Shown: positions 7,122-15,374, counted from the stretch's first letter. The stretch: DNA of 64,000 nucleotides from Clostridia bacterium (GCA_017431005.1 JAFRLY010000050.1:62001-126000), one strand, 5' to 3'. Notes: a model not told the origin generated them from the sequence alone. Program-made: numbers and translations.

Positions 7122-9689
7122 TTACACAATGGATTCGCCGCGAAGTTTCTTGGAGGCGAAATTGGCAGTGAACAGCAGGGTTACGCTGACCAGCGTTTTC
7201 AGAATGCCGATCGCGGTGGCAAAGGCGTACAGCGTGGTGCCGCGGGAGGCGATCGTGATGTTGTACACGTACAGATCCAGCACCTCGATGGTGGCTTTGT
7301 TCATGGGGTTCTGGAAGACCAGATACTGCTCCATGCCGTTGTTCAGGATGTTGGAAATCGACAGCATCAGCAGGACGAAGAAGGTGGGCAGCAGACCCGG
7401 AAGCGTGATATACCGCATCTGATGCCAGCGGTTGGCTCCATCCACCCGGGCCGCTTCATACAGCTCCTGATCAATGCCGGAGATGGCAGCCAGATACATG
7501 ATGGCGCCCCAGCCCAGACCCTTCCAGGTGCTCCAGGCCCACATCTTCAGCCAGATATGATCCGGAGAATTCAGCCAGACAACCGGCTCCTTGATCGCGC
7601 CGATGCCAAGCATGAACTTGGACCAGATGCCCGTGTCCATGGCGAACAGGCACATCGCGAAGGAGAAGACCAGCGCCCAGGAGATGAAGTTGGGCAGTGT
7701 GGTGAAAATCTGAACAAACTTCTTGAAGCGGGTATTGGCGACCTCGTTCAGGAAGATGGCGAACACCATCGGCAGCCACGAGGTCAGCAGGTTCAGGCCG
7801 CTCATGCCGAAGGTGTTCTTCAGCACGCGGACTATGTTCTCACGGTTGGCCGGATTGGTCCACATTTCCGTGAACCACTTGAAGCCGACAAATTCCTGGT
7901 CGGAAAGAGGCTGGCCGAACTTGTAATTGAAGAACGCGTAGCTCCATCCGTAAAGCGGGAGGTAGCTGAAAAGCAGCACGGCCACAAGGAAGGGGAGCAT
8001 CATCAGGAACAGCTTGTATTTCTTCGGGAGCTCCTCCTCATGCATGAAGTTGGCGAAGAAGGCCGCAAAGACCAGCGCGGGCAGCGATACATAGAAGAAA
8101 ACCGTGCAGGAAGCGGTTCCGACCGCCTTGGGCATGCCGGTGAGCACTGCCAGCCAGCCGACGATCCGGAGCGCGAATGCCAGCAGGAAAAGAGTGATGG
8201 CCAGCTTGCGGTTTTTCCGCAGGATGACCAGGCAGCAGCCGGCTGCGGTCAGCCCCAGGGCGAACCATCCGGTGATCCCGAGCGTCCGGACCAGGCCGTT
8301 CATGGCGCCGGATACGGCGGAGGCGGTGAGCTGCCCGTCAGAGGCTTCGTCGCTGTACATCGCGGCACCCTTTTTATCCTTGGGGGAGGAGACATTTTCC
8401 GGCGCCTGAAGCTTCAGAATATCCATACCGGTGACGGTTGCGCTGCTCTGAATCTGCGTCTTGCCCGGCTTGTAGAAGGACATCGACACGGAAGGCATCA
8501 GGATGGAAACAACAGCCACCAGCGCCAGACAGCAGCTGACGACCTGAAGCTGACGTTTTTTGGGAATCGGGTTCACGAAATACGGCGCGTTCGCCCGCCG
8601 GATACTGAGAACGCCGAATACAGCCGAGGCGGCGCTGAAGCCGATCATCAACAGCGGAACCGGGGTGATGCCGCCGAGACCGAGATAAACCAGCTGGCGG
8701 GAAGCACCGGTGTACATATCCGCCTGGCTGACGCTGATCAGGCTCAGGGCGCTGGCAATACCGGTTATGGTTGCAAGGACGGCCGACGCGGCAAGGAACC
8801 ATTTATCCACGCCGGGAATCAGCGCGAGAACGATCGTCAGCACCAGCAGGGCCGCACAGACAATCAGGGAAATATTCACGGATGCCGTGGAGGAGGATTC
8901 GGGAATCTGGAAAATGCCGCGGATGTTGTTGGCTTCAGAGGAAAAGGATTCCAGCTCCGCCATCTCACCGGTAAAGAGCCGGGAATAGCCCGCCTCCTGA
9001 CGCTCAGTGGAAAGCATGCTGCCGCTGCCCGCCGCGGCGGTGAAGAGGGATACGGAACGGTTCAGCTTTGCCGCGTCCGCCGGATCCTCCGTAAAGGCGG
9101 CGGGAACATGCACGGTATAGACAGGCAGAACGAACATGAGCAGGGCAGCCAGCGCCGCTGCCGCGGCAAGAAGACGGAAACGCCGGCTGGCGCCGTCATC
9201 AGGCTCTGCTTCCTTCTCCGCCTTCAGCAGCGCAATCAGCAGATAAACGGCTGTACCCAGCGCCATGACGGCAGGGACCCAGACGCTGAACTGCGTGCTG
9301 ATGAACATGCTGAAATAAAGAGAAGAGGAAAGATTGGCCAGGTGAGAGGCAAAAGCGCCGCCCAGACACATGGACGCGATGGCGGCTCCCAGCCCGAGAC
9401 CGAGGCTGTAACGCCCGGGGAGCAGGGTGATGACCGCCGCTGCGGCCAGCAGAAGCAGGGAGCCGGCAGCCATCCAGCCGCCGAAGCTGATCGCTTCCAT
9501 CGCAGGGACCTGTGATACCGGAAGCGCGGAGGAACCGCGGAACGTCACGTCAGCCAGGGACAGGGACGACGGGAACAGCGCCGCTGTTTCCTCACCCAGC
9601 TGGGAATGCACATGCAGCGTCACCGCGGGCAGGAAGAGGGCGGCCAGCGCTACTGCCAGGAACAACAAAACAGGCCAATTTTTTTTCAT
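7122..9689 (-). CDS. Fusion: three repeated membrane modules plus CUT1 permease (LplB type)
   Basis: The C-terminal 300 residues (about 556-855) are an ordinary LplB/YteP permease, with the EAA loop YEAARVDGANRWHQMRYITL. Usual family length is about 300-330 residues. Here about 550 extra residues precede it. They consist of three similar modules starting near residues 1, 169 and 377: each begins with a basic patch (MKKNW, RRFRLL, KKRQLQ), one helix ending LPAV, LPVYTVHV or MPSVSMSF, an extracytoplasmic loop of 40-90 residues, and three or four more helices. The modules are not recognised by me. Start is supported by AAGGGG and by the promoter and LacI-type operator just upstream. First gene of the importer operon. 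Confidence 0.88.
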   Translation of the reverse strand: MKKNWPVLLFLAVALAALFLPAVTLHVHSQLGEETAALFPSSLSLADVTFRGSSALPVSQVPAMEAISFGGWMAAGSLLLLAAAAVITLLPGRYSLGLGLGAAIASMCLGGAFASHLANLSSSLYFSMFISTQFSVWVPAVMALGTAVYLLIALLKAEKEAEPDDGASRRFRLLAAAAALAALLMFVLPVYTVHVPAAFTEDPADAAKLNRSVSLFTAAAGSGSMLSTERQEAGYSRLFTGEMAELESFSSEANNIRGIFQIPESSSTASVNISLIVCAALLVLTIVLALIPGVDKWFLAASAVLATITGIASALSLISVSQADMYTGASRQLVYLGLGGITPVPLLMIGFSAASAVFGVLSIRRANAPYFVNPIPKKRQLQVVSCCLALVAVVSILMPSVSMSFYKPGKTQIQSSATVTGMDILKLQAPENVSSPKDKKGAAMYSDEASDGQLTASAVSGAMNGLVRTLGITGWFALGLTAAGCCLVILRKNRKLAITLFLLAFALRIVGWLAVLTGMPKAVGTASCTVFFYVSLPALVFAAFFANFMHEEELPKKYKLFLMMLPFLVAVLLFSYLPLYGWSYAFFNYKFGQPLSDQEFVGFKWFTEMWTNPANRENIVRVLKNTFGMSGLNLLTSWLPMVFAIFLNEVANTRFKKFVQIFTTLPNFISWALVFSFAMCLFAMDTGIWSKFMLGIGAIKEPVVWLNSPDHIWLKMWAWSTWKGLGWGAIMYLAAISGIDQELYEAARVDGANRWHQMRYITLPGLLPTFFVLLMLSISNILNNGMEQYLVFQNPMNKATIEVLDLYVYNITIASRGTTLYAFATAIGILKTLVSVTLLFTANFASKKLRGESIV

Positions 9690-9706
9690 GGAGCAGTTTC
9701 CCCTTT

Positions 9707-9720
9707 TGCAATCGTTTGCA
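9707..9720. promoter_or_regulatory. LacI-type operator between the transporter operon and the GH28 gene
   Basis: TGCAATCGTTTGCA matches the LacI/CcpA-family consensus TGNAANCGNTTNCA at every fixed position. It lies 6 bp downstream of the -10 box of the transporter promoter, i.e. over the transcription start, where repressor binding would block transcription. The neighbouring LacI regulator (3154-4131) or CcpA could bind it. Confidence 0.7.
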
Positions 9721-9726
9721 TGATCA

Positions 9727-9755
9727 ATTTTATGTCTGTTTCATTGGGCTGTCAA
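9727..9755 (-). promoter_or_regulatory. Promoter of the fused-permease ABC operon
   Basis: TTGACA (9750-9755) and TAAAAT (9727-9732) on the minus strand are separated by exactly 17 bp, a near-consensus SigA promoter. Confidence 0.8.
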
Positions 9756-9769
9756 GCCTTATTTTTAAC

Positions 9770-9798
9770 TTGAAACGGGGGAGAGGGCATGATATGCT
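9770..9798 (+). promoter_or_regulatory. Promoter of the GH28 gene
   Basis: TTGAAA (9770-9775), 17-bp spacer, TATGCT (9793-9798). It diverges from the transporter promoter and starts about 30 bp upstream of the GH28 ATG. Confidence 0.65.
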
Positions 9799-9835
9799 TG
9801 AAACAGGGAAAAGGCACTGAAAGGAGCACTGTTAT

Positions 9836-11389
9836 ATGAAACTGATTCGGGCAACCTCCAGAAGCTGTACGATTCTTGCGGACGAAAAGGGAGACTTTAC
9901 AGCATCCGGGGCATATACGCTGACAGTCGGCGGAAAAGCGGCTGATACAAAGGGTCAGTCCGTCGTTTCTGTTTTCGGACTGTGGCCTGACACCGAGTAT
10001 CAGGCGGAGCTGGTCCGGGAGGACGGGAAGACGGAAACGCTGACCTTCCGGACGGAAGCGGAGAGCTACAGTCTGGATGTCCGCCGTTTCGGCGCGAAGG
10101 GCGACGGGGAAACAGAGGACACCGCCGCGCTGCAGGCCGCCATCCTCAGCTGTCCCAGGGACGGACGGGTGCGGATTCCCGCCGGGATTTACCGGACCGG
10201 TCCGCTTTTCCTGAAGAGCCATATCACACTGGAGATTCAGCAGGGCGCCGAGCTGCACCTGATTGACGAGAGACCGGGCTGGCCGGTGCTGCCCGGAACG
10301 GTTTTTCCGGCGGAGGGCAAGGGAGAGCTGCTGCTGGGATCCTGGGAAGGAAATCCGCTGGACATGTGCGCCGCGCTGCTGACAGGTATCGGCGTCAAGG
10401 ACGTGAACATTATCGGGGAGGGCATCGCGGACGGGTGCGCCACCCACGACACCTGGTGGCGGAAGGACCGGATCAAGGTTCCCCCGTTCCGCCCGCGGCT
10501 GCTCTATCTGCGGGACTGCAAAAACATTACGGTGCAGGGGCTGACCTTCCGGAACAGCCCGACGTGGAACCTGCATCCCTGCTTTTCGGAAAACCTGGAT
10601 TTCCTGAACGTCCGGGTGGAGGCGCCGGCCGTGAGCCCCAATACGGACGGGTTTGATCCGGAAAGCTGCAAAAATATCCGGGTGCTGGGAACGGTCTTCT
10701 CCGTGGGGGACGACTGCATCGCGATCAAAGCCGGAAAGATTTATATGGGCAGCACCTACCATACGCCTTGTGAGGAGATCGAGATCGCCTGGTGTCTGAT
10801 GAAGGACGGCCACGGCGGTGTCACCATCGGCAGTGAAATGGCCGGCGGCGTGCGGAAGGTGCGCATTCACAACTGCCGGATGGAGGGCAACGACCGGGGC
10901 CTGCGGATCAAGACCCGGCGGGGCAGAGGAAAATACGCGGTCATTGATGACATCCGGTTCGAGGATGTGAAGATGATCGGCGTGAAGGCGCCGCTGGTTG
11001 TCAATGAGCTGTATTTCTGCGACCCGGACGGGAAATCCCCCTATGTGCAGAGCCGGGAACCGCAGCCGGTGGACGATACCACGCCAACCGTCGGCAAAAT
11101 TGTTTATGAACGGGTGCGCGCCGAGGAATGCACCGCCTGCGTGGGCTATGTCCTGGGACTGCCGGAGCGGCCGGTGGAGGAAATCGCCCTGAAGGACTGC
11201 TCCTTCAGCTTCTGTGAAAACCCGCAGGGAATGGATCAGCCCGCGATGGCCCTGGGGGTGGAGCCCTGCGCCGGAAAGGGCGTGATCGCGCACAACGTGA
11301 AGAAGCTGGTACTGGACAAGGTCACCATGACGGGCATTGACGGAAACCGGGTGACGGTGAACAATGTGGAAACGGTGAAGGACCGGTAA
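9836..11389 (+). CDS. GH28 polygalacturonase-like glycoside hydrolase, intracellular
   Basis: Hydrolyses alpha-1,4-galacturonosyl bonds of pectic (oligo)galacturonides by inversion (family knowledge). The 517-residue product has all GH28 signatures: SPNTDGFD (D271), GDDCIAIK (D292, D293), GHGGVTIGSE (H326) and LRIKT near residue 356. The first 75 residues look like a small beta-sandwich (fibronectin type III-like), then comes the pectate-lyase-like start YSLDVRRFGAKGDGETEDTAALQ. There is no signal peptide, so it should act on imported fragments in the cytoplasm. It is transcribed divergently from a CUT1 importer operon and shares its LacI-type operator region. AAGGAG precedes the ATG at a good distance. 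The exact substrate (homogalacturonan or rhamnogalacturonan) is open. Confidence 0.92.
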   Translation: MKLIRATSRSCTILADEKGDFTASGAYTLTVGGKAADTKGQSVVSVFGLWPDTEYQAELVREDGKTETLTFRTEAESYSLDVRRFGAKGDGETEDTAALQAAILSCPRDGRVRIPAGIYRTGPLFLKSHITLEIQQGAELHLIDERPGWPVLPGTVFPAEGKGELLLGSWEGNPLDMCAALLTGIGVKDVNIIGEGIADGCATHDTWWRKDRIKVPPFRPRLLYLRDCKNITVQGLTFRNSPTWNLHPCFSENLDFLNVRVEAPAVSPNTDGFDPESCKNIRVLGTVFSVGDDCIAIKAGKIYMGSTYHTPCEEIEIAWCLMKDGHGGVTIGSEMAGGVRKVRIHNCRMEGNDRGLRIKTRRGRGKYAVIDDIRFEDVKMIGVKAPLVVNELYFCDPDGKSPYVQSREPQPVDDTTPTVGKIVYERVRAEECTACVGYVLGLPERPVEEIALKDCSFSFCENPQGMDQPAMALGVEPCAGKGVIAHNVKKLVLDKVTMTGIDGNRVTVNNVETVKDR

Positions 11390-11436
11390 GCACCGGCAGG
11401 CTGTCAGCAGAAAACAGAATAAACAGATGTGAAAAA

Positions 11437-11464
11437 GGCCCTCCCGGAAAAATCCGGGAGGGCC
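11437..11464 (-). terminator. Strong terminator at the end of the second ABC operon
   Basis: GGCCCTCCCGGA (11437-11448) and TCCGGGAGGGCC (11453-11464), 12-bp perfect stem, four-base loop, followed on the minus strand by TTTTTC. It also lies between convergent genes and may stop the GH28 transcript less efficiently. Confidence 0.9.
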
Positions 11465-11490
11465 GGTGTTATGGAGTGAGCGAACTCAGA

Positions 11491-12996
11491 TTATTCCTGA
11501 GCAGCCTTCCACTCGTCATACTGTTTCTGAACTTCGGCAATGATTTCATCCATGCCGGCGTCGGTCAGCGCAGCCTTCAGAGCTTCGATACCCTGTGCAG
11601 GATCATCAGGATCAACCTGGCCGCACTGCAGCGGGTTGGCCATTTCGGAAACCACACCGTCAACAGCAGCAATCTGATCAGCCACATTGTCCTTCACGAA
11701 GCGGAAGCCCAGGGAAGCGGTGGGGATGGCATCATCAGCATAGGACTGCAGCAGTTCGTTCTTCTGCGGATCCTCGCCTTCGGTAACCATCTGCAGTTTG
11801 GTATTGCCGACGGTCCAGGCGCCGCCATGCACACCGTTCCAGTTGGCATCATTGTTGATGGCAACAGTCGTGTCATTGATCTTGGTATAGTTTTCGCCTT
11901 CCTTACCGAACAGCATCAGGTTGACCAGAGTGGCATCACTGTGCATGAGGTTCAGGTACTTCATGGCAGCTTCGGGATTCTGGCAGGTTACCGGGATACC
12001 GAACATGGAGCCGCCCGCATGGGTGGTCACGACGTACTTGGGCTGCATGGTGATTTCCACCAGGTCCAGAGCGCCGCCGCCATACTGGTTGTTCATTTCA
12101 GCAGCCTTGATGTTGTTGCCCTTCAGAGGCTGAGAGAAAGCCAGGAAGTCGCCGCGGCCGAAGATATCATTGTAAGCGAAGCTGGACAGGGCAGCATCGG
12201 GATCGATGTAGCCGGCCTGACCCCACTTGTACATGAGGCGGATATGCTCTTCCTGTTCGGGGGTAGCAAAGATGCTGTAGATGGTCTCGTCGAAGTTGCC
12301 ATCCTCACCCTTGGCCATCTTCATGGCGATGGAGTTGGTTCCCATGCCGCACCAGTCGGGGCACCAGGGTTCATCTGCCCAGCGGCCGCCCTGACCGTCC
12401 ATCAGGTAGGGGTACTTGTCCGGGAACATTTCCTTATACTTCTGCAGCCAGGGCTCCAGATCAGCGGTGCTCTTAATGGTGGGATCATCCGCAACAACAT
12501 CCCAACCGATCGCCTGAGCGGCAGTCTTGTTGATGATAAATCCTTCCGGCACACACAGTTCCTTGTTGGTGGGGATACCGTACAGGACGCCGTTCACCTT
12601 AACGCCATCCAGGAAGGTCTGGGGCAGGGTTTCCTTGATGCCCTGACCATACTGCTCGAGCAGATCATCCAGAGGCATCAGCAGGCCGCCGGCAACTTCG
12701 ATGCCGTAGCCTTCCCAGTCAGCCGTGAAGATCAGGTCCATCTTCTCACCGGACTGCAGGGCGTTGATGGCCTTGTCGTTCCAGTCGCCCCAGGCGATGA
12801 TGTGATAGGAGACTTTCGCGTTGATCAGCGGCTCAATGTATTCATTGACAGCAGCTTCAACACCGGCGCGGACAGCTTCGTTGTCTCCGCCGCCGACCCA
12901 GTAGATGTCCAGAGTATAGGCATCATCTGCCATAGCAGTGGGCACCAGCGCGAGCACCATAGCCAGCGCAAGGAACAGGGATACCAGTTTACGCAT
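11491..12996 (-). CDS. CUT1 sugar ABC transporter solute-binding protein
   Basis: Receptor of the second importer (15277-11491), 501 residues from the ATG at 12996. The signal peptide MRKLVSLFLALAMVLALVPT ends near AMA-DD. The mature part starts YTLDIYWVGGGDNEAVRAGV and contains AINALQSGEKMDLIFTADWE, the usual ligand-domain pattern of family 1 binding proteins, here of the DUF3502/LplA-like class. RBS AAGGAGGAACC is ideal; an in-frame extension of 33 codons upstream has no RBS and covers the leader. It ends the operon and is followed by a strong terminator. The leader hairpin and upstream repeat are shared with the gene at 4273-5973, but the mature proteins are clearly different, so the ligands probably differ. 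Confidence 0.9.
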   Translation of the reverse strand: MRKLVSLFLALAMVLALVPTAMADDAYTLDIYWVGGGDNEAVRAGVEAAVNEYIEPLINAKVSYHIIAWGDWNDKAINALQSGEKMDLIFTADWEGYGIEVAGGLLMPLDDLLEQYGQGIKETLPQTFLDGVKVNGVLYGIPTNKELCVPEGFIINKTAAQAIGWDVVADDPTIKSTADLEPWLQKYKEMFPDKYPYLMDGQGGRWADEPWCPDWCGMGTNSIAMKMAKGEDGNFDETIYSIFATPEQEEHIRLMYKWGQAGYIDPDAALSSFAYNDIFGRGDFLAFSQPLKGNNIKAAEMNNQYGGGALDLVEITMQPKYVVTTHAGGSMFGIPVTCQNPEAAMKYLNLMHSDATLVNLMLFGKEGENYTKINDTTVAINNDANWNGVHGGAWTVGNTKLQMVTEGEDPQKNELLQSYADDAIPTASLGFRFVKDNVADQIAAVDGVVSEMANPLQCGQVDPDDPAQGIEALKAALTDAGMDEIIAEVQKQYDEWKAAQE

Positions 12997-13021
12997 AGTA
13001 GGTTCCTCCTTTTTTATTTCA

Positions 13022-13035
13022 GAGCCTTGCGGCTC
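13022..13035 (-). promoter_or_regulatory. Leader hairpin before the second binding protein gene
   Basis: GAGCC (13022-13026) and GGCTC (13031-13035) with loop TTGC on the plus strand. Same position and flanks as the hairpin at 6003-6018, but with a different loop. Confidence 0.55.
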
Positions 13036-13073
13036 ATGAATACGAACATGAATATGAAATAGTAACTTTTCCC

Positions 13074-13176
13074 CCGGTCGCGGACACAGTCGCAACTCCG
13101 CACTGCGGAGCTTGCTCCTTGTCCGCTCTGTAAGAATTCGACGAAATATCCGCCACTGGCGGTCGTCGAATTCTTA
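13074..13176. repeat. 103-bp double-hairpin repeat, copy 2
   Basis: Same design and length as the element at 6058-6160. Outer arms are GCGGACA (13080-13086) and TGTCCGC (13120-13126), inner arms GCAA/TTGC and CTCCGC/GCGGAG; the second hairpin has 14-bp arms TAAGAATTCGACGA (13131-13144) and TCGTCGAATTCTTA (13163-13176). Compared with copy 1, changes in the arms are compensated on both sides. It too lies between the second permease and the binding protein of a CUT1 operon. Confidence 0.85.
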
Positions 13177-13198
13177 CCCGGTCGCCAGCATTGCGTCC

Positions 13199-13227
13199 GC
13201 TGTTACCCGCGCTGAAGCGCGGACAGC
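13199..13227. repeat. Hairpin module with TAC bulge, GC-rich inner stem
   Basis: Outer arms GCTGT and ACAGC, a 5'-side TAC bulge, and inner stem CCGCGC/GCGCGG with loop TGAA. Its plan (TGT-TAC-CC...GG-ACA) is repeated in the next module with a different inner stem. Confidence 0.65.
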
Positions 13228-13237
13228 TTGCGCATGG

Positions 13238-13271
13238 GAGCTGTTACCCAAATCACAGATTTGGACAGCTC
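13238..13271. repeat. Hairpin module with TAC bulge, AT-rich inner stem
   Basis: Outer arms GAGCTGT and ACAGCTC, a TAC bulge on the 5' side, and inner stem CCAAATC/GATTTGG with loop ACA. The conserved outer stem and bulge with unrelated inner stem suggest a modular repeat family. The 312-base stretch 12997-13308 holds only these hairpins, the leader and a partial motif GTCGCGACTCGG at 13278-13289 that resembles part of copy 1. Confidence 0.65.
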
Positions 13272-13308
13272 CTCATGTCGCGACTCGGCAATACGGATAA
13301 CAAAACAA

Positions 13309-14265
13309 TCAACCTTTTACCGCACCTACGGTAAGACCCTTGACGAAGTACTTCTGGAAGAAGGGGTAGGCCATGATGATGGGACCGACGGTAACAACGG
13401 CCATGGCCATACGGAAGGTTTCCGCAGGCAGGTTGGCCACGTTGACACCGCCCATGCGGGAGGCGTTCTCCTTCAGGAAGCGCAGATTGTTCATGGTCTG
13501 ATAGATCGTGTACTGCAGGTTGAAATACTTTGCACTGTCGTTGATCAGCAGGCAGTTCCGGAAATCGTTCCAGACACCGATGGCGCTGAACAGGCCGACA
13601 GTGGCGAAACCGGGAATGGCCAGCGGGCAGACAATCTGGATCAGGGTCCGCCATTCTCCGGAGCCGTCAATCCGTGCGGATTCAATGATCGCTTCCGGCA
13701 CGGTGGACTGATAGAAGGTGCGCATGATGATGACCCAGTAGGCGGAGAATGCCATGGGCAGGAACAGCGCCCAGACCGTATCCTTCAGGCCCAGCACGCT
13801 GCGGGTCATGTTGTAGTAGCTCACCATGCCGCCGCTGAACAGCATCGTGAAGAAACTGAAGAAGGTGAAGAACTTCTTGAACCGGAAATCCGGCCGGCTC
13901 AGGGCGTAGGCGTAAAGGCCGACAGTGATGACCGAGAGCACGGTGCCGGATACCGTGGCGATTAGCGTGTTCTTATAGGCGGTCAGAATGATGGAACCGT
14001 CACGGAACAGATAGGTGTAAGCACTGACGGAGAACTCCAGAGGCCAGAGCCGGTAGCCGTAGGTCGTCAGAGCCGACTCGCTGGTAACGGAGGAGATGAT
14101 GATGATCCACAGCGGGAAAATAATGAGAATACAGAAAACGATCAGCAGAATATTGAAGAAGACATTCATCCGGCGGGAAATCAGGTTCCGGGCCTGACTG
14201 TGCTTCTCCGCCTTCTTTTCCGCTTTGAGAAGCCGTTTGGCTTCCTTCTTGTCAAGAACCGTCAT
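13309..14265 (-). CDS. CUT1 sugar ABC transporter permease (YtcP/LplC type)
   Basis: Membrane subunit of the second importer, 318 residues. The N-terminus is a charged cytoplasmic tail rich in Lys and Glu (KKEAKRLLKAEKKAEKHSQA), then six helices. The EAA loop is ESARIDGSGEWRTLIQIVCP and the C-terminus YPFFQKYFVKGLTVGAVKG matches the subfamily. An AAAGGAGG site precedes the ATG at 14265, 19 bases after the stop of the partner permease. No ATPase is encoded in the operon. Confidence 0.93.
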   Translation of the reverse strand: MTVLDKKEAKRLLKAEKKAEKHSQARNLISRRMNVFFNILLIVFCILIIFPLWIIIISSVTSESALTTYGYRLWPLEFSVSAYTYLFRDGSIILTAYKNTLIATVSGTVLSVITVGLYAYALSRPDFRFKKFFTFFSFFTMLFSGGMVSYYNMTRSVLGLKDTVWALFLPMAFSAYWVIIMRTFYQSTVPEAIIESARIDGSGEWRTLIQIVCPLAIPGFATVGLFSAIGVWNDFRNCLLINDSAKYFNLQYTIYQTMNNLRFLKENASRMGGVNVANLPAETFRMAMAVVTVGPIIMAYPFFQKYFVKGLTVGAVKG

Positions 14266-14284
14266 GTTATGCTGCCTCCTTTCC

Positions 14285-15277
14285 TCAGAACAGGGCCATA
14301 TCCGGCTGGTGGCGCTTCACAATCATGTTCGTGACCAGAATCAGCACAAAGCCCACAATGGACTGGAAGAAAGCGCCTGCGCCGGCATAGCCGAAGGAAT
14401 TGCGGAGGTTGCCCTTTTTCAGCATGTCGTACACATACACGTCAATGGTGGTGGTCACCTGACGCAGCGTGCCGGAGCCGTTGGGCAGGGAATAGAACAT
14501 ATCAAAGTCGCCGTTGAAGATCCGGCCGACCGCCAGGATCTGCAGCATCACGATGGTGGGCATCAGCTGGGGCAGCGTGATATATCGGAACTGCTGCCAC
14601 TTGCTGGCGCCGTCGATGGAGCCGGCTTCATACAGCTGCTCATCAAACCCGGTCAGCGTGGCCAGGTAGATGATGGAGCCCTGGCCGGTGTACTTCCAGA
14701 TGTTGGCCAGCAGGAAGATCCAGGGCCAGTACTGCTTCTGACCGTAGTATTTTATGGGTTCATGTCCCAGCGATGTGGCAATCTGATTGAAGAAGCCGTT
14801 GAAGGCGATCATGGCGTACAGGGCGTACATAACCACGATCCAGGAAACGAAGTAGGGCATGAAGGCAATCGTGTGATAGACCTTGGCGGTCTTGCGGTTG
14901 CGCATCTCATTGATGATGACGGCCAGCCCCACCTGCAGAATCACACCCACGACCATGAACAGCAGGTTGTAGCCCACGGTGTTCCGGATCAGCATGGGAG
15001 CGTCCTTCAGCAGATAGGTGAAGTTGTTCAGCCCGTTCCAGGGAGAGGTTACCAGGCTGTTCAGGAATACGTTTTTGAAGAAGGAGTCCGCGCCGGGCAC
15101 CTTCATCTGGTAGCTCTTGAAGGCCAGCACAATACCGGGCATCGGCAGATAGGCGAACATCAGCAGGAAGATGACGCCGGGCAGCACCATGGTCAGGTAG
15201 GCGGCCTGACGTTTCCAGCCGCCCTGGGAGGCGTGCTTGCCGCTCGGTTTCGGTTTGGCAGGGTTAACAGCGCTCAT
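14285..15277 (-). CDS. CUT1 sugar ABC transporter permease (LplB/YteP type)
   Basis: First gene of the second importer operon, 330 residues, standard family length, without the membrane extension of its counterpart at 7122-9689. A polar N-terminal stretch (about 25 residues) precedes the first helix LTMVLPGVIFLLMFAYL. The EAA loop is YEAGSIDGASKWQQFRYITL. Six helices are visible. The RBS is weak (GAAAGAGAG about 8 bases before ATG), which may keep permease levels low. Confidence 0.92.
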   Translation of the reverse strand: MSAVNPAKPKPSGKHASQGGWKRQAAYLTMVLPGVIFLLMFAYLPMPGIVLAFKSYQMKVPGADSFFKNVFLNSLVTSPWNGLNNFTYLLKDAPMLIRNTVGYNLLFMVVGVILQVGLAVIINEMRNRKTAKVYHTIAFMPYFVSWIVVMYALYAMIAFNGFFNQIATSLGHEPIKYYGQKQYWPWIFLLANIWKYTGQGSIIYLATLTGFDEQLYEAGSIDGASKWQQFRYITLPQLMPTIVMLQILAVGRIFNGDFDMFYSLPNGSGTLRQVTTTIDVYVYDMLKKGNLRNSFGYAGAGAFFQSIVGFVLILVTNMIVKRHQPDMALF

Positions 15278-15374
15278 TTACTTCACTCTCTTTCATTGGA
15301 ATAAAATGAAATAAACAGGAATATGGAGGGTTACAATTGATGTTACATTTCTTATCTGGCTCAAAAGCTATCAC

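Noticed and set aside
7086-9515. Plus-strand open frame of about 800 codons opposite the fused permease
   Set aside because: Antisense shadow; rich in Gln, His, Gly and Arg, with no domain and no RBS.
9752-11293. Minus-strand open frame opposite the GH28 gene
   Set aside because: Shadow; the plus strand carries every GH28 catalytic motif in frame.
13074-13271. CRISPR-like array or insertion sequence ends
   Set aside because: The repeats are single hairpin units of different size with no regular spacer, no transposase and no target duplication that I can see.
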